A stretch of DNA of 64,000 nt from Enterobacter sp. JUb54 (GCF_014298075.1 NZ_CP060418.1:4402001-4466000); one strand, 5' to 3'. Shown: positions 1 to 11,237, numbered from the stretch's first letter. Numbers and translations are program-made. Notes: generated by a model from the sequence alone, not told the origin.

Positions 1-136
1 CTGTGTCATTCCTGAAGGGATGGTGATCGGTGAACATGCGGAAGAGGATGCGCGTCGGTTCTACCGCTCAGAGGAAGGTATCGTGCTGGTTACGCGTGAT
101 ATGTTGCGGAAGTTGGGGCATAAACAGGAGCGCTAA
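1..136 (+). CDS. glgC: Glucose-1-phosphate adenylyltransferase, C-terminal end (partial)
   Basis: This is the last 44 codons or so of an open frame that enters from the left edge; the first complete codon is at position 2. It reads [11 protein letters not shown]..., the tail of bacterial ADP-glucose pyrophosphorylase, and ends in KLGHKQER followed by TAA. The enzyme makes ADP-glucose from ATP and glucose-1-phosphate, the committed step of glycogen synthesis. The stop codon overlaps the glgA start in a TAATG arrangement, so the two genes are very likely cotranscribed and translationally coupled. The identification rests on a short stretch plus the context of glgA and glgP. Confidence 0.9.
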   Translation, partial: CVIPEGMVIGEHAEEDARRFYRSEEGIVLVTRDMLRKLGHKQER

Positions 137-1569
137 TGCAGGTCTTACACGTATGTTCGGAGATGTTTCCGCTGTTAAAAACCGGCGGCCTGGCAGATGT
201 CCTCGGCGCGCTGCCTGCGGCACAAATCGCGGAAGGTATCGACACGCGTGTGTTGTTACCGGCCTTCCCTGATATCCGTCGTGGAGTGACCGATGCGCAG
301 GTAGTGACGCGCCGGGATACCTTCGCGGGTCGTATGACGCTGCTGTTCGGCCATTTTAACGGCGTGGGGATCTATCTGATTGATGCCCCGCATCTCTACG
401 ACCGCCCAGGGAGCCCTTACCACGATACCCATCAGCATGCTTATACCGACAACGTGCTGCGCTTTGCCCTGCTGGGATGGGTCGGGAGTGAAATGGCCAG
501 CGGGCTGGATCCTTTCTGGCGCCCTGATGTTGTGCACGCCCATGACTGGCATGCGGGGCTGACGCCCGCCTACCTGGCGGCACGCGGACACCCGGCGAAA
601 TCGGTCTTTACGGTACATAACCTGGCCTATCAGGGAATGTTCTACTCCTGGCACATGAATGATATCGAACTGCCCTGGTCGTTCTATAACATGCATGGCC
701 TCGAGTTCAACGGGCAGCTCTCGTTCCTGAAAGCGGGACTCTATTATGCCGACCACATTACGGCGGTGAGCCCGACCTACGCGCGCGAGATCACCGAGCC
801 GCAATATGCCTACGGCATGGAAGGGCTGCTGCGTCAGCGTCAGCACGAAGGGCGGCTATCGGGGATTCTTAACGGGGTAGACGACCGTATCTGGAACCCG
901 GAAAGCGACCTGCTGCTGGCCGCGCGCTATGACCGTGACCGCCTTGAGGAGAAAGCAGAAAACAAACGTCAGCTGCAGATTGCGATGGGGCTGAAAGTCG
1001 ATGACAAAGCCCCTCTGTTTGCCGTCGTCAGCCGTCTGACCAGCCAGAAAGGGCTGGATTTGGTGCTGGAAGCGCTGCCAGGCCTGCTGGAGCAGGGCGG
1101 ACAGCTGGCGCTGCTGGGCGCAGGCGATCCGGTACTGCAGGAAGGTTTCCTGGCCGCGGCGGCGGAGCATCCGGGGAAAGTTGGCGTGCAGATCGGCTAT
1201 CACGAGGCCTTCTCCCACCGCATTATGGGCGGCGCCGACGTGATTCTGGTTCCCAGCCGTTTTGAACCCTGCGGCTTAACGCAGCTGTATGGCCTGAAGT
1301 ACGGCACGCTGCCGTTGGTCCGTCGTACCGGTGGCCTGGCGGATACCGTCACCGACAGTTCGCTGGAAAACCTCGCCGATGGCGTGGCCAGCGGTTTTGT
1401 GTTTGAAGACAGTAATGCCGTTTCGCTATTACGGGCCATTCGACGCGCCTTCGTGCTGTGGTCGCGCCCGTCGCTGTGGCGTTACGTGCAACGCCAGGCG
1501 ATGAATATGGATTTTAGCTGGCAGGTTGCCGCGAACTCCTATCGCGAACTTTATCAACGCTTGATGTAA
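136..1569 (+). CDS. glgA: Glycogen synthase (ADP-glucose dependent)
   Basis: The 477-residue product matches the usual length of enterobacterial GlgA, a GT5 family glycosyltransferase. It adds glucosyl units from ADP-glucose to the non-reducing ends of growing alpha-1,4-glucan in the cytoplasm. The N-terminal KTGGLADV motif (Lys15 onward) is the ADP-glucose binding signature. The C-terminal half carries the nucleotide-binding lobe, with [12 protein letters not shown] and the [14 protein letters not shown] region typical of the family. The ATG overlaps the glgC stop by one base, and glgP follows after 17 bases, as in the glgBXCAP operon. Nothing appears truncated. Confidence 0.97.
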   Translation: MQVLHVCSEMFPLLKTGGLADVLGALPAAQIAEGIDTRVLLPAFPDIRRGVTDAQVVTRRDTFAGRMTLLFGHFNGVGIYLIDAPHLYDRPGSPYHDTHQHAYTDNVLRFALLGWVGSEMASGLDPFWRPDVVHAHDWHAGLTPAYLAARGHPAKSVFTVHNLAYQGMFYSWHMNDIELPWSFYNMHGLEFNGQLSFLKAGLYYADHITAVSPTYAREITEPQYAYGMEGLLRQRQHEGRLSGILNGVDDRIWNPESDLLLAARYDRDRLEEKAENKRQLQIAMGLKVDDKAPLFAVVSRLTSQKGLDLVLEALPGLLEQGGQLALLGAGDPVLQEGFLAAAAEHPGKVGVQIGYHEAFSHRIMGGADVILVPSRFEPCGLTQLYGLKYGTLPLVRRTGGLADTVTDSSLENLADGVASGFVFEDSNAVSLLRAIRRAFVLWSRPSLWRYVQRQAMNMDFSWQVAANSYRELYQRLM

Positions 1570-1586
1570 CCACAGGAGTCATTGCG

Positions 1587-4034
1587 ATGAATGTACCCTT
1601 TAGCTATGCATCACCCACGCTGAGCGTTGAGGCGTTAAAGCACTCTATTGCCTACAAGCTGATGTTTATCATCGGCAAAGATCCGGCTATCGCCAATAAA
1701 CATGAGTGGCTCAACGCCACCCTGTTTGCCGTCCGTGACCGGATGGTTGAGCGCTGGTTACGCTCCAATCGCGCGCAGCTTTCTCAGGAAGTTCGCCAGG
1801 TTTACTACCTGTCGATGGAGTTCCTGATCGGTCGTACCCTCTCTAACGCGTTGTTGTCACTGGGCATCTACGAGGATGTGAACAATGCGCTGGAGGAGAT
1901 GGGGCTCAATCTGGAAGAGCTGATTGATGAAGAGAACGACCCGGGCCTCGGCAATGGTGGCCTGGGGCGCCTGGCGGCCTGTTTCCTCGACTCTCTGGCG
2001 GCCTTAGGTCTGCCGGGGCGGGGCTACGGTATCCGTTATGACTACGGGATGTTTAAGCAAAACATCGTGGACGGGCGGCAGAAAGAGTCCCCCGACTACT
2101 GGCTGGAATACGGCAACCCGTGGGAATTTGAACGCCACAATACCCGTTACAAAGTGCGTTTTGGCGGGCGCATTCAGCAGGAAGGTAAACAATCCCGCTG
2201 GGTAGAAACCGAAGAGATCCTCGCGGAAGCCTACGACCAGATTATCCCGGGCTTCGACACCGACGCCACCAACACTTTGCGGCTGTGGAGCGCGCAGGCC
2301 AGCAGCGAGATCAACCTCGGTAAATTTAACCAGGGCGACTACTTTGCTGCGGTGGAAGATAAAAACCACTCGGAAAACGTCTCCCGGGTGCTGTACCCGG
2401 ACGACTCGACCTATTCCGGACGCGAGCTGCGCTTACGTCAGGAGTATTTCCTGGTGTCCGCCACGGTGCAGGATATTCTCAGCCGGCACTATCAGCTGCA
2501 TAAAACCTACGCCAACCTGGCGGCGAAGATTGCGATTCACCTCAACGATACCCACCCGGTGCTGTCGATTCCGGAGCTGATGCGCCTGTTGATTGACGAG
2601 CACAAATTCAGCTGGGATGAGGCTTTTGAAGTCACCTGCCAGGTGTTCTCCTACACCAACCATACCCTGATGAGCGAAGCGCTGGAGACCTGGCCTGTCG
2701 ATATGCTGGGGAAAATCCTGCCGCGACATCTGCAGATTATCTTCGAGATCAACGACTACTTCCTGAAGACGCTTCAGGAGCAGTACCCCAGCGATACCGT
2801 GCTGCTGAGCCGGACGTCGATCATCGATGAATCTAACGGTCGCCAGGTGCGTATGGCGTGGCTGGCGGTGGTGATTAGCCATAAAGTGAACGGCGTTTCC
2901 GAGCTGCACTCGCGGCTGATGGTAGAGTCTCTGTTTGCCGACTTCGCGAAAATCTTCCCGATGCGCTTCACCAACGTCACCAACGGCGTGACGCCGCGAC
3001 GCTGGCTGGCGCTGGCGAACCCGCCGTTATCGAAGGTGCTGGATGAGCATATTGGCCGCACCTGGCGTACCGATCTGAGCCAGCTGAAAGAGCTGGAGCA
3101 GCATATCGACTACCCGACGGTGAACCTCGCCGTGCGTCAGGCGAAGCTGGAGAACAAGCAGCGGCTGGCGAACTACATTGCCCAGCATCTGAACGTGGTG
3201 GTGAACCCGAAAGCGCTGTTTGATGTGCAAATCAAGCGTATCCACGAGTACAAGCGCCAGCTGATGAACGTGCTGCACGTGATTGCGCGCTACAACCGCA
3301 TCAAGGCCGATCCTGACGCCGAGTGGGTGCCGCGTGTGAATGTCTTTGCCGGGAAAGCCGCATCGGCCTACTACATGGCGAAGCACATCATTCATCTTAT
3401 TAACGACGTGGCGGCGGTGGTGAACAACGACCCGCAGATTGGCGATAAGCTGAAAGTGGTGTTTATCCCGAACTACAGCGTCAGCCTCGCGCAGGTGATC
3501 ATTCCGGCAGCCGATCTTTCCGAACAGATCTCGCTGGCGGGAACCGAAGCCTCCGGGACCAGTAATATGAAATTCGCCCTGAACGGCGCGTTGACTATCG
3601 GAACCCTGGACGGCGCCAACGTCGAGATGCAGGAGCACGTCGGAGAGGAGAATATCTTTATCTTCGGCAATACCGCAGAACAGGTGGAGGCGCTGCGTCG
3701 GAGTGGTTATAAGCCGCGGGAGTTCTACGAGCAGGATCCGGAACTGCATCAGGCGCTGACGCAAATCGGCACCGGTGTGTTCAGTCCTTCAGAGCCGGGG
3801 CGCTATCGTGACCTGCTGGATTCGCTGATTAACTTTGGCGACCACTATCAGGTGCTGGCGGATTACCGCAGCTACGTGGATTGCCAGGATAAAGTCGATG
3901 AGCTGTATCGTCATCCGGAAGAGTGGACCATGAAAGCGATGCTCAATATCGCCAATATGGGCTATTTCTCCTCTGACCGTACGATTCAGGAGTATGCCGA
4001 GCATATCTGGCATATCGACCCCGTCCGGCTGTAG
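1587..4034 (+). CDS. glgP: Glycogen phosphorylase
   Basis: The 815-residue protein is a GT35 alpha-glucan phosphorylase that releases glucose-1-phosphate from glycogen using pyridoxal phosphate. The family cores are clear: [27 protein letters not shown] sequence near residue 115, and the PLP-lysine region [14 protein letters not shown] near residue 655. It is about 45% alike by eye to MalP in this same window, which is the maltodextrin-specific paralog. The ATG follows an AGGAG sequence at about 1573. It is the last gene of the glg operon and is followed by a strong intrinsic terminator. Confidence 0.96.
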   Translation: MNVPFSYASPTLSVEALKHSIAYKLMFIIGKDPAIANKHEWLNATLFAVRDRMVERWLRSNRAQLSQEVRQVYYLSMEFLIGRTLSNALLSLGIYEDVNNALEEMGLNLEELIDEENDPGLGNGGLGRLAACFLDSLAALGLPGRGYGIRYDYGMFKQNIVDGRQKESPDYWLEYGNPWEFERHNTRYKVRFGGRIQQEGKQSRWVETEEILAEAYDQIIPGFDTDATNTLRLWSAQASSEINLGKFNQGDYFAAVEDKNHSENVSRVLYPDDSTYSGRELRLRQEYFLVSATVQDILSRHYQLHKTYANLAAKIAIHLNDTHPVLSIPELMRLLIDEHKFSWDEAFEVTCQVFSYTNHTLMSEALETWPVDMLGKILPRHLQIIFEINDYFLKTLQEQYPSDTVLLSRTSIIDESNGRQVRMAWLAVVISHKVNGVSELHSRLMVESLFADFAKIFPMRFTNVTNGVTPRRWLALANPPLSKVLDEHIGRTWRTDLSQLKELEQHIDYPTVNLAVRQAKLENKQRLANYIAQHLNVVVNPKALFDVQIKRIHEYKRQLMNVLHVIARYNRIKADPDAEWVPRVNVFAGKAASAYYMAKHIIHLINDVAAVVNNDPQIGDKLKVVFIPNYSVSLAQVIIPAADLSEQISLAGTEASGTSNMKFALNGALTIGTLDGANVEMQEHVGEENIFIFGNTAEQVEALRRSGYKPREFYEQDPELHQALTQIGTGVFSPSEPGRYRDLLDSLINFGDHYQVLADYRSYVDCQDKVDELYRHPEEWTMKAMLNIANMGYFSSDRTIQEYAEHIWHIDPVRL

Positions 4035-4073
4035 CCGCTAGTGCACTAAAACATCCGGGGCAGGTTGGTCCTA

Positions 4074-4106
4074 ATGCTGGTCACCTAAGGTGACCAGCAT
4101 TTTTTT
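4074..4106 (+). terminator. Intrinsic terminator of the glg operon
   Basis: A near-perfect inverted repeat (ATGCTGGTCACC against GGTGACCAGCAT) is followed at once by seven T residues on the plus strand. It lies 40 bases after the glgP stop. The opposite strand has no T tract, so it would not terminate glpD, which converges from the right. Confidence 0.85.
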
Positions 4107-4132
4107 GGCTTATTGCGGGTCCGGTCAGTCGC

Positions 4133-5641
4133 TTAAGAGGCCAGCGACAGCTCAGACTTTCCCGCGTGCTGCGCCAGCCAGGTCTCAATCTGCGCCTGCT
4201 GTCCGGCGTTCAGCCACATCCCTTGTTTCGTCCGACGCCAGATGGCATCGTCAAGGCTGCGTACCCATTCATGCTCCACCAGGTATTTCAGCTCAGCTTC
4301 ATAAAACTCATGACCAAAGTCTTCCCCCAGATCGCTCAGCGAGGTCGCTCCTGAGAGGATCAGCTCGCTGTTGCTGCCGTAGGTGCGGGCATAATGGCGC
4401 GCCATGGATTCGCTGATAAAGGCGAAGCGGCGGCGGAGTTTCGCCGCGTAATCGTCCCGGTCACCGCCGATATCGCCGCCGGGTAACACGGCGGTTTTGG
4501 TCCACGCCGGGCCGATCCCTTTGTAGTAGGGCGTCAGTTTTTCCAGCGCGTGTTCGGCCAGCTTGCGATAGGTGGTCAGCTTGCCGCCAAACACCGACAG
4601 CAGCGGCGCCTGGCCATTTTCGTCATGGATATCAAGGGTGTAATCGCGGGTGATGGCCTGCGGTGAATCCGATTCGTCATCACACAGCGGACGGACGCCG
4701 GAGTAGGTCCAGACGATATCGTCGCGCGACAGCGTCTTCTTGAAGTGGGCGTTGTAGGCCTTCAGCAGATAGTTAATCTCGTTGTCATCGATCGCCACTT
4801 TTTGCGGATCGCCGTTGTACTCCACGTCGGTGGTGCCGATGATCGAGAACTCATCCATCCACGGGATGACGAAGACAATACGTTTATCTTCGTTTTGCAG
4901 AATGTAGGCCTGCTTCTGGGTATGCACCCGCGGCACCACGATGTGGCTGCCTTTGATCAGACGGATGCCGTACGGCGAACGTAGCTGCATGCCATCGTCA
5001 AAGAACTGTTTGACCCACGGGCCGGTCGCGTTGACCAGTCCCCGGGCCTGCCAGGTAAATTTCTCGCCGGTATCGATATCCTGGGCTTCCACAATCCACA
5101 GACCGTTTTCGCGTTTCGCCGAGATAGCCCGGGTACGGGTACGGACCTCGCCGCCTTTGCGTTCCACCATCTGTGCGTTAGCCAGTACCAGTCGCGCATC
5201 GTCGACCCAGCAGTCGGAATATTCGAAACCGCGCAAAATTTCAGGTTTAAGTACTGATTCTGCGCCAAATCGCAACCCGGTTGAGCCGGGTAAACTGGTG
5301 CGTTTGCCGAGGTGATCGTACATAAACAGACCTACCCGGATCATCCAGGCCGGACGCAGGTGCGGGCGATGGGGCAGGCGAAAACGCATCGGGAAGGCCA
5401 GATGCGGCGCCATTTTTAGCAGCACTTCGCGCTCGGCCAGCGCTTCGCTGACCAGGCGGAATTCGTAGTGTTCAAGGTAGCGCAGCCCGCCGTGAATCAG
5501 CTTTGAGCTGGCGCTGGAGGTGGCGCAGGCGAGATCGCGTGCTTCCAGCATCAGGACGGATAAACCACGCCCGGCGGCGTCTGCCGCGATACCGGCACCG
5601 TTGATGCCTCCCCCTATCACAATCAGATCTTTGGTTTCCAC
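4133..5641 (-). CDS. glpD: Aerobic glycerol-3-phosphate dehydrogenase
   Basis: This FAD-dependent, membrane-associated enzyme oxidises sn-glycerol-3-phosphate to dihydroxyacetone phosphate and passes electrons to ubiquinone. The N-terminal dinucleotide fold has IGGGINGAGIAADAAGRG, and the later segments SSKLIHGGLRYLE and GGKLTTYRKLAEHALEKL are characteristic of GlpD. I place the start at a GTG codon (complement of 5639-5641), beginning VETKDLIV, because this aligns with the METKDLIV start of E. coli GlpD, gives the expected 502 residues, and has AGAGGT upstream. A GTG six codons further upstream is possible. Its promoter region carries a GlpR operator and a CRP-like site. Confidence 0.95.
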   Translation of the reverse strand: METKDLIVIGGGINGAGIAADAAGRGLSVLMLEARDLACATSSASSKLIHGGLRYLEHYEFRLVSEALAEREVLLKMAPHLAFPMRFRLPHRPHLRPAWMIRVGLFMYDHLGKRTSLPGSTGLRFGAESVLKPEILRGFEYSDCWVDDARLVLANAQMVERKGGEVRTRTRAISAKRENGLWIVEAQDIDTGEKFTWQARGLVNATGPWVKQFFDDGMQLRSPYGIRLIKGSHIVVPRVHTQKQAYILQNEDKRIVFVIPWMDEFSIIGTTDVEYNGDPQKVAIDDNEINYLLKAYNAHFKKTLSRDDIVWTYSGVRPLCDDESDSPQAITRDYTLDIHDENGQAPLLSVFGGKLTTYRKLAEHALEKLTPYYKGIGPAWTKTAVLPGGDIGGDRDDYAAKLRRRFAFISESMARHYARTYGSNSELILSGATSLSDLGEDFGHEFYEAELKYLVEHEWVRSLDDAIWRRTKQGMWLNAGQQAQIETWLAQHAGKSELSLAS

Positions 5642-5676
5642 GTTCGCTACCTCTGGCACTTTCGTTTAAGCTCACA

Positions 5677-5696
5677 AATGTTCGATATCGCTCAAT
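5677..5696 (-). promoter_or_regulatory. GlpR operator upstream of glpD
   Basis: The sequence AATGTTCGATATCGCTCAAT closely follows the GlpR consensus (WATGTTCGWTAWCGAACATW), with a perfect left half and a weaker right half. It lies just upstream of the glpD start and is expected to mediate repression by the GlpR encoded nearby, relieved by glycerol-3-phosphate. A second degenerate copy may follow it. Confidence 0.7.
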
Positions 5697-5741
5697 ATAG
5701 CAAACAAACGCGCCTTTGGTAACATCAAAAAAACATTTCAG

Positions 5742-5757
5742 AGTGATGCATGTAACA
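5742..5757. promoter_or_regulatory. CRP-like site in the glpD-glpE divergent region
   Basis: AGTGA-TGCATG-TAACA matches 8 of 10 conserved positions of the CRP site TGTGA-N6-TCACA. It sits about 100 bases from the glpD start and the same distance from glpE. CRP activation of glpD is known in E. coli. Confidence 0.55.
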
Positions 5758-5856
5758 TATTGGTGTTTAATTGCCGTCTGACGGTAAACTAAGCAGTAGA
5801 ATCATGGCCGGTTACCGCCCGTAAAAACCCCCTGCTATATATAGAGAACAGAGCAC

Positions 5857-6186
5857 ATGGACCACTTTGAATGTATCAACGTAGAAGAAGCGCACCAGAA
5901 ACTGCATCAGGCGATGGCGGTGCTGGTGGATATTCGCGACCCGCAGAGCTTTGCGATGGGGCACACGCCGGGCGCGTTTCATCTGACCAACGATACGCTG
6001 GGCGCGTTTATGCGTGATAACGATGTTGAAACCGCGGTGATGGTGATGTGCTACCACGGCAACAGCAGCAAAGGCGCCGCGCAGTATCTGCTGCAGCAGG
6101 GCTATGACAAGGTCTACAGTGTGGATGGCGGTTTCGATGCGTGGCATCGCCACTTCCCGGCGGAAGTGGAGCATGGCGCGCTGTAA
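5857..6186 (+). CDS. glpE: Thiosulfate sulfurtransferase (single-domain rhodanese)
   Basis: This 109-residue cytoplasmic protein is a one-domain rhodanese that moves sulfane sulfur from thiosulfate to cyanide or thiol acceptors such as thioredoxin. The active-site loop is [10 protein letters not shown] with the catalytic cysteine at residue 65, the same position as in E. coli Glp[18 protein letters not shown] near residue 24 is the family CH2A-like motif. It is the first gene of glpEGR and divergent from glpD. Its physiological link to glycerol metabolism is not evident from the sequence. Confidence 0.95.
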   Translation: MDHFECINVEEAHQKLHQAMAVLVDIRDPQSFAMGHTPGAFHLTNDTLGAFMRDNDVETAVMVMCYHGNSSKGAAQYLLQQGYDKVYSVDGGFDAWHRHFPAEVEHGAL

Positions 6187-6201
6187 GCGTCTGTATCCTG
6201 G

Positions 6202-6216
6202 CCAGCCGTCGGCTGG
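6202..6216. repeat. Short perfect palindrome in the glpE-glpG gap
   Basis: CCAGCC-GTC-GGCTGG forms a six-base-pair GC-rich stem 16 bases after the glpE stop. No T run follows, so it is more likely an mRNA-stabilising hairpin, a weak attenuator or a degraded REP-type element than a full terminator. Confidence 0.4.
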
Positions 6217-6327
6217 TCGATGCCGTTGGGCACTCTCTTGCCGCCTGATGCCGTCTCAGGGCCATTAGCGCGACGGCCCGGTGGCGTCCGCGGCGTACAT
6301 CTCCTGCAACTCGACGGGTTTAGTGTA

Positions 6328-6333
6328 TATACT
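6328..6333 (+). promoter_or_regulatory. Possible -10 element of an internal glpG promoter
   Basis: TATACT lies 34 bases ahead of the glpG start, in the 180-base glpE-glpG gap. No good -35 is present at the right distance, so the call is tentative. Internal promoters for glpG-glpR are known from E. coli. Confidence 0.3.
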
Positions 6334-6366
6334 AGCCCCCTTTGTGTGGAATAAGCGACCCGCTGT

Positions 6367-7197
6367 ATGTTAATGATTACCTCTTTTGCTAACCCGCGTG
6401 TGGCCCAGGCGTTTGTCGACTACATGGCGACGCAGGGCATTATCCTGACCATTCAGCAGCATGAGCAGAGCGATGTCTGGCTGGCTGATGAGAGCCAGGC
6501 CGGGCGGGTGCAGACTGAACTGGCTCGCTTTCTGGAAAACCCGGCCGACCCGCGCTATCTGGCGGCCAGCTGGCAATCCGGGCACACCAACAGCGGCCTG
6601 CGCTACCAGCGCTTTCCCTTTTTCGCCACCCTGCGTCGTAACGCCGGTCCCTTTACGTGGGCGGTGCTGATCGCCTGTATTCTGGTCTTTGTGCTGCAAA
6701 ACATTATCGGCGACCAGCCGGTGATGCTGCTGCTGGCCTGGCCGTATGACCCGTCGCTGAAATTTGAGGCCTGGCGCTACTTTAGCCATGCTTTCATGCA
6801 CTTCTCGCTGATGCATATTCTGTTTAACCTGCTATGGTGGTGGTACCTCGGCGGCGCGGTGGAAAAGCGTATTGGCACCGGCAAGCTGGTGGTCATTACC
6901 GTGATTAGCGCCCTGTTGAGCGGGTTTATCCAGCATCAATATAGCGGCCCCTGGTTTGGCGGTTTGTCCGGCGTAGTCTATGCGCTGATGGGCTATGTCT
7001 GGCTGCGGGGCGAGCGGGATCCGCAAAGCGGCGTCTATTTACAGCGCGGCCTGATCCTCTTCTCATTAGTATGGTTAGTGGCTGGATGGTTTGATGTTTT
7101 TGGCATGTCGATCGCCAACGGCGCGCACGTGGCTGGGTTGTTGACCGGGCTGGCGATGGCGTTTGTCGATACGCAGCATGTGCGAAAGCGAACATAG
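6367..7197 (+). CDS. glpG: Rhomboid intramembrane serine protease GlpG
   Basis: The 276-residue inner-membrane protein has a soluble N-terminal cytoplasmic domain (about residues 1-75) and a six-helix rhomboid core. The catalytic dyad is visible as GLSGVVYAL with Ser201 and ANGAHVAG with His254, the same numbering as the structurally characterised E. coli enzyme. The oxyanion-side [13 protein letters not shown] segment appears as [23 protein letters not shown] split over residues 141-163. It cleaves transmembrane segments of membrane proteins. It lies between glpE and glpR, and the reason for that conserved linkage is unclear. Confidence 0.97.
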   Translation: MLMITSFANPRVAQAFVDYMATQGIILTIQQHEQSDVWLADESQAGRVQTELARFLENPADPRYLAASWQSGHTNSGLRYQRFPFFATLRRNAGPFTWAVLIACILVFVLQNIIGDQPVMLLLAWPYDPSLKFEAWRYFSHAFMHFSLMHILFNLLWWWYLGGAVEKRIGTGKLVVITVISALLSGFIQHQYSGPWFGGLSGVVYALMGYVWLRGERDPQSGVYLQRGLILFSLVWLVAGWFDVFGMSIANGAHVAGLLTGLAMAFVDTQHVRKRT

Positions 7198-7251
7198 AGC
7201 CTCTTCACCGGGCTCTCTGTGAAGTGAGTCTTATAATCCCAGGGATATTTC

Positions 7252-8010
7252 ATGAAACAAACACAACGTCATGACGCGATTATCGAGCTGGTAAAAAAAC
7301 AGGGATATGTCAGTACGGAAGAGCTGGTCGAGCAGTTTGCCGTCAGCCCGCAGACCATTCGTCGTGACCTGAATGACCTCGCTGAACAGAAGATGATCCT
7401 GCGTCATCACGGCGGCGCGGCGCTGCCGTCGAGTTCAGTGAACACCTCGTGGCATGACCGAAAAGCCACCCAGACGCAGGAAAAAGAGCGCATCGCCCGC
7501 AAGGTGGCGAGCCAAATCCCTGACGGCGCCACGCTGTTTATCGATATCGGCACCACCCCGGAAGCCGTCGCGCACGCGCTGCTGGAGCATAACGATCTGC
7601 GTATCGTCACCAATAACCTCAACGTCGCCACCACGCTGATGGTGAAAGAGGACTTCCGCATTATTCTGGCCGGTGGCGAACTGCGCAGCCGCGACGGAGG
7701 CATTATTGGCGAAGCGACGCTGGATTTTATCTCCCAGTTCCGCCTTGATTTCGGCATTCTCGGCATCAGTGGCGTCGACAGCGATGGTTCACTGCTGGAG
7801 TTCGATTACCATGAGGTGCGGACCAAGCGCGCGATCATTGAAAACTCGCGCCATGTGATGCTGGTGGTGGATCACTCGAAGTTTGGCCGTAACGCGATGG
7901 TGAATATGGGCAGCATCAGCATGGTCGATGCAGTCTACACCGATGTGATGCCGCCGGCAGGAGTGCTGAAGGTGATTAGCGAGAATAACGTTCAGCTGGA
8001 ACTGTGCTAA
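7252..8010 (+). CDS. glpR: Glycerol-3-phosphate regulon repressor
   Basis: This 252-residue DeoR-family repressor has an N-terminal winged helix-turn-helix (about residues 20-42, VSTEELVEQFAVSPQTIRRDL) and a C-terminal sugar-phosphate sensor domain containing DIGTTPEAVAHALL and LGISGVDSDGSLLEFDYHE. It represses the glp operons and is released by sn-glycerol-3-phosphate. The frame is complete; some E. coli K-12 lines carry a disrupted glpR, but here it looks functional. It ends seven bases before the convergent malT stop codon. Confidence 0.95.
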   Translation: MKQTQRHDAIIELVKKQGYVSTEELVEQFAVSPQTIRRDLNDLAEQKMILRHHGGAALPSSSVNTSWHDRKATQTQEKERIARKVASQIPDGATLFIDIGTTPEAVAHALLEHNDLRIVTNNLNVATTLMVKEDFRIILAGGELRSRDGGIIGEATLDFISQFRLDFGILGISGVDSDGSLLEFDYHEVRTKRAIIENSRHVMLVVDHSKFGRNAMVNMGSISMVDAVYTDVMPPAGVLKVISENNVQLELC

Positions 8011-8016
8011 ACGGCG

Positions 8017-10722
8017 TCAGACGCCGTATCCCATCATTTTAAGCAACCGCTGGGCATGCTGAACGGCATCCTGGCGGTGTGCGACTCCCAGCTTCTGATA
8101 CAGATTACGAATATGGGTTTTGATCGTCGTGGCCGCTACATCCAGCTCGCCAGCGATCTGCTCGTTGCTGTAGCCGGAGTAGATAAGCCCTAATACCTGC
8201 CATTCGCGTTGCGTCAGCGGGCTGGTGCGGATCAGTTCCGGAACTTCCGGGTGGCTCAGCAGCCGCTCGACAAAGCCTTCATCAAAGTGGGCAAACTTAT
8301 GGCGATGGTGCTGGTTAATATCGCGCAGGATGCGCTGGGCGCGGTGCTGCTCAAGCTCCGGCAGCGTATTTAACTGAATAAGCTGACGCAGCTGCTGCGC
8401 CATGGCTTCGCCTTCAATCACAAAGTGGTTGATAAACCCGGTACGGTTGGCGAGGGCCAGCGCTTCAAGCAACACTTTTTGCGCTTCGCCTTTGCGCCCC
8501 GCCTGCCAGTAAAGCTGATTGAGCAGCAGCAGGTTGCGGTTGATATCGCTCATCAGGCGCAGCGAACGCGCGTTGTCGTTTAACTCTTCCAGTACCATTT
8601 CCGCCGAGTCGAAATCGCCCAGCAGGATCTGCGCCCGGGCAATGTTGCGCCACTGGCTCTGCAGGAAGTGGTTATTGGCAAATTCTGGTTTTGGCGTCTG
8701 GCGCAGCCAGTTGGCCGCCGCGGCTTTGTCGCCGACCATCTGCCAGTAGATCACCCGGACCTTGTCGGCGTTCGATACCCAGTCGCTATGGTAGTGACCG
8801 TTGCCGAGCAGGTTTTCCAGACGGTTGAGATGGCTGCGGGCGTTATCCAGGTCACCACGCGCCAGCGAGCACTGGACCATCAAGGCCAGACATTGCAGCT
8901 GCTGTTGCGGCTGATAGGTCGCGAGGACTTCCATCCCGCTGCGAGCTGAGACTTCAGCTTCGTCCAGACGCGCCCATGCCCACAGCAGCTGCGCGCGAAT
9001 ACGCAGCAGGAACTCATGCATCGGTAGCTGTTCGAGATGCTGCTCCCGGATCAGCTGGAAGGCTTTCTCCTGAACTTCCCACGCGGCCTGCAGGAAGCCC
9101 TGAGCAAACAGAATTTCACTTTGCTGGATCATGCTCCACAGCGCGTAGTGCCAGATATCATGGCGACGGGCCATCTGCTCCGTTTGCTGCATGACCGCCA
9201 GCGATTTGCTAAGCAGGCCTTTGCAATGCAGCACTTCACCGTGCACCGAAGTGGCGACGATGCGGCTGTAATAGCTGGCCAGCGGCAGCTCGTCGAGGGC
9301 GACCATTGCCAGCCGCTCAGCCTCTTCCTGATCGCCGGCGTTAATCGCCACCTGCGCGCGCAGGGCGTTGAAATCGCCGTGCATGGCGGTATCCAGCTTA
9401 ATATCCATCTCCTGCTCGGCCCGGGCCAGCAGAGTATTGACTTCGCTGTAGCGGTGCTGGCTTTGCATCAGCCAGGCCTGCAACAGAATCAGGCGCGGAT
9501 TTTCCAGCAGGCTTGACCACGGCAGCGCCGCCAGTGACTGCTCAAGCAGCCCCAGCTCGCTGTGGTTAAACATGCCCCAGGCGTGATTGAGCAGGATATC
9601 GCGCAGCATTTTCGCGTCGCCAGCCGCCAGTGCATGATGGATAGCTTCGCTCGGGAAGCCGAGCGCCATCCAGCCTTCCGCGGCGGAGCGGTGAATTTCA
9701 GGGAGTTCGGTTGCCAGTTCCCACTGGCAGCGCTGTCGCAGGAAGTTGCCGAACAGAGGGTGATAGCGGAACCATTCACCGGAATCGTCCATCCGCTGCA
9801 TGAACAGACCCTGACGTTCGATCTCCTCCAGCTGCATCTGGCCGTTATCTTCCCCGGTTACGCGCACGATAAGCGCATCGTTCATTGAACGTAGCAGCGA
9901 GCTTTTCAGCAGCACATTGCGCGTGCGGGCATCAACATTATCCAGCACTTCATCCACCAGGTAATCGGACAGGTGGCTGGCGTTAATGCCGGCCAGACGT
10001 CGGGCGGAGTGGTGGGCGGAGGAGTTGTTCTGGCGCGCCGAGAGGGCAATCAGCTGCAGTGCGGTTGCCCAGCCGGCGACATCGTCACACAGCCGGCGGC
10101 TGTCTTCTGCTTCAATCGGTGACGTCAGGCGACAGTCGAAAAATTGTTTGGCTTCCTGATGGGTAAACGCCAGCTGTTGGCTGCCGATCTCCAGCAGTTG
10201 ATCGCGGACCCGCAGGTTGGCAATGCCAAGCTGCGGCAGGTTACGCGAGAGCACCACCAGGGTCATATTTTCGGGTTGGTGGCGCAGGAAGAAGCGCATC
10301 GCATCATGAATCACCGGGTTGTTGATCAGATGATAGTCATCGATGATCAGGTACAGCGGATGCTGCCAGCTGGCAAGTTCAATAAACAGCTGCGCGAAGA
10401 GCGAGGGGAGGCTGGCGTACTGGCGCTTCTGCACCATTGCCTCGCTGGCGGCGCAGTGCCCACCGGTAGCCTGCTGAACGGAGGCGATCAGATAACTGGC
10501 AAAACGTTCCTGTTGGTTGTCGCCTTCATCAAGCGAGAACCACCCAAGTTCTTTTTTCCCCGCCGCCCACTGTGAGATGAGCGTGGTCTTGCCATAGCCT
10601 GCCGGGCTGGTGACCAACACGAGACGGTAATTGTTCGCGCCGGAAAGTTTCGCCAGTAATCGCTCGCGAACCACAGTGTGTTCAAGGCGGACTGGACGAC
10701 CTAATTTAGACGGAATCAACAT
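8017..10722 (-). CDS. malT: Transcriptional activator of the maltose regulon
   Basis: The 901-residue protein is a STAND-class ATP-dependent activator that binds maltotriose. Domains in order: P-loop NTPase with the Walker A motif [10 protein letters not shown] at residues 39-48, winged-helix and superhelical repeat region binding the inducer, and a C-terminal LuxR-type helix-turn-helix ([21 protein letters not shown]..., about residues 830-895). It faces away from malPQ, with a 608-base shared control region. The length and termini match enterobacterial MalT. Its DNA targets (GGGGAKGAGG) are present upstream of malP. Confidence 0.97.
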   Translation of the reverse strand: MLIPSKLGRPVRLEHTVVRERLLAKLSGANNYRLVLVTSPAGYGKTTLISQWAAGKKELGWFSLDEGDNQQERFASYLIASVQQATGGHCAASEAMVQKRQYASLPSLFAQLFIELASWQHPLYLIIDDYHLINNPVIHDAMRFFLRHQPENMTLVVLSRNLPQLGIANLRVRDQLLEIGSQQLAFTHQEAKQFFDCRLTSPIEAEDSRRLCDDVAGWATALQLIALSARQNNSSAHHSARRLAGINASHLSDYLVDEVLDNVDARTRNVLLKSSLLRSMNDALIVRVTGEDNGQMQLEEIERQGLFMQRMDDSGEWFRYHPLFGNFLRQRCQWELATELPEIHRSAAEGWMALGFPSEAIHHALAAGDAKMLRDILLNHAWGMFNHSELGLLEQSLAALPWSSLLENPRLILLQAWLMQSQHRYSEVNTLLARAEQEMDIKLDTAMHGDFNALRAQVAINAGDQEEAERLAMVALDELPLASYYSRIVATSVHGEVLHCKGLLSKSLAVMQQTEQMARRHDIWHYALWSMIQQSEILFAQGFLQAAWEVQEKAFQLIREQHLEQLPMHEFLLRIRAQLLWAWARLDEAEVSARSGMEVLATYQPQQQLQCLALMVQCSLARGDLDNARSHLNRLENLLGNGHYHSDWVSNADKVRVIYWQMVGDKAAAANWLRQTPKPEFANNHFLQSQWRNIARAQILLGDFDSAEMVLEELNDNARSLRLMSDINRNLLLLNQLYWQAGRKGEAQKVLLEALALANRTGFINHFVIEGEAMAQQLRQLIQLNTLPELEQHRAQRILRDINQHHRHKFAHFDEGFVERLLSHPEVPELIRTSPLTQREWQVLGLIYSGYSNEQIAGELDVAATTIKTHIRNLYQKLGVAHRQDAVQHAQRLLKMMGYGV

Positions 10723-10844
10723 AGTTAATCATTTCGCTGTGCAAGAGAGGTTTGCGATTTTTTTTGCGCTTCGTAATTAATGACTATTAAGGTCGGCGAT
10801 TATGAAAGTTATTGCAAGTTATGTCCGAATTTTATGCTCTTGAA

Positions 10845-10860
10845 TTTGCACCAGGTCACA
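10845..10860 (-). promoter_or_regulatory. CRP site of the malT promoter
   Basis: On the minus strand the sequence is TGTGA-CCTGGT-GCAAA within AATTTGTGAC...GTGCAAATTC, which closely resembles the known CRP site of E. coli malT. It lies about 123 bases upstream of the malT start codon, consistent with class I activation. Confidence 0.75.
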
Positions 10861-11224
10861 AATTCCTCATTAAATCACTCGCATGGTAAAACCGGTACCA
10901 GTGGGCGTGGAGCCTGGGTTTGATCGCACTTTCAGCGGCGATGAAATGAATTTCACTGCATTTTCTTGTAGTTGCATGTTTTTATTAAATTAATGTCAGC
11001 AAATTCTTAGAAATAAGCGTTTTGACGTATTGAGCGTCCCGGAGAGGATTATTTTTACACAATGTTTATTTTTATTTGGTGATAATTGCGCAAGGGTATT
11101 GGGTTGAGCACCATGTTTCGCCCTGTAACAGATTTTGTCCCTCTATCGCCCCCCGGCGTGGTGATTTATTCAGCAAATTTTTCTCAGAGAGCTACCGTTA
11201 TAGTGGCCACGATCACACTTTTCG

Positions 11225-11232
11225 CTCATCCC
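11225..11232 (-). promoter_or_regulatory. MalT box 1 (malPQ promoter)
   Basis: The minus strand reads GGGATGAG, the core of the MalT box GGGGA(T/G)GAGG. It is one of three cores within 45 bases. Confidence 0.6.
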
Positions 11233-11237
11233 TGCTG

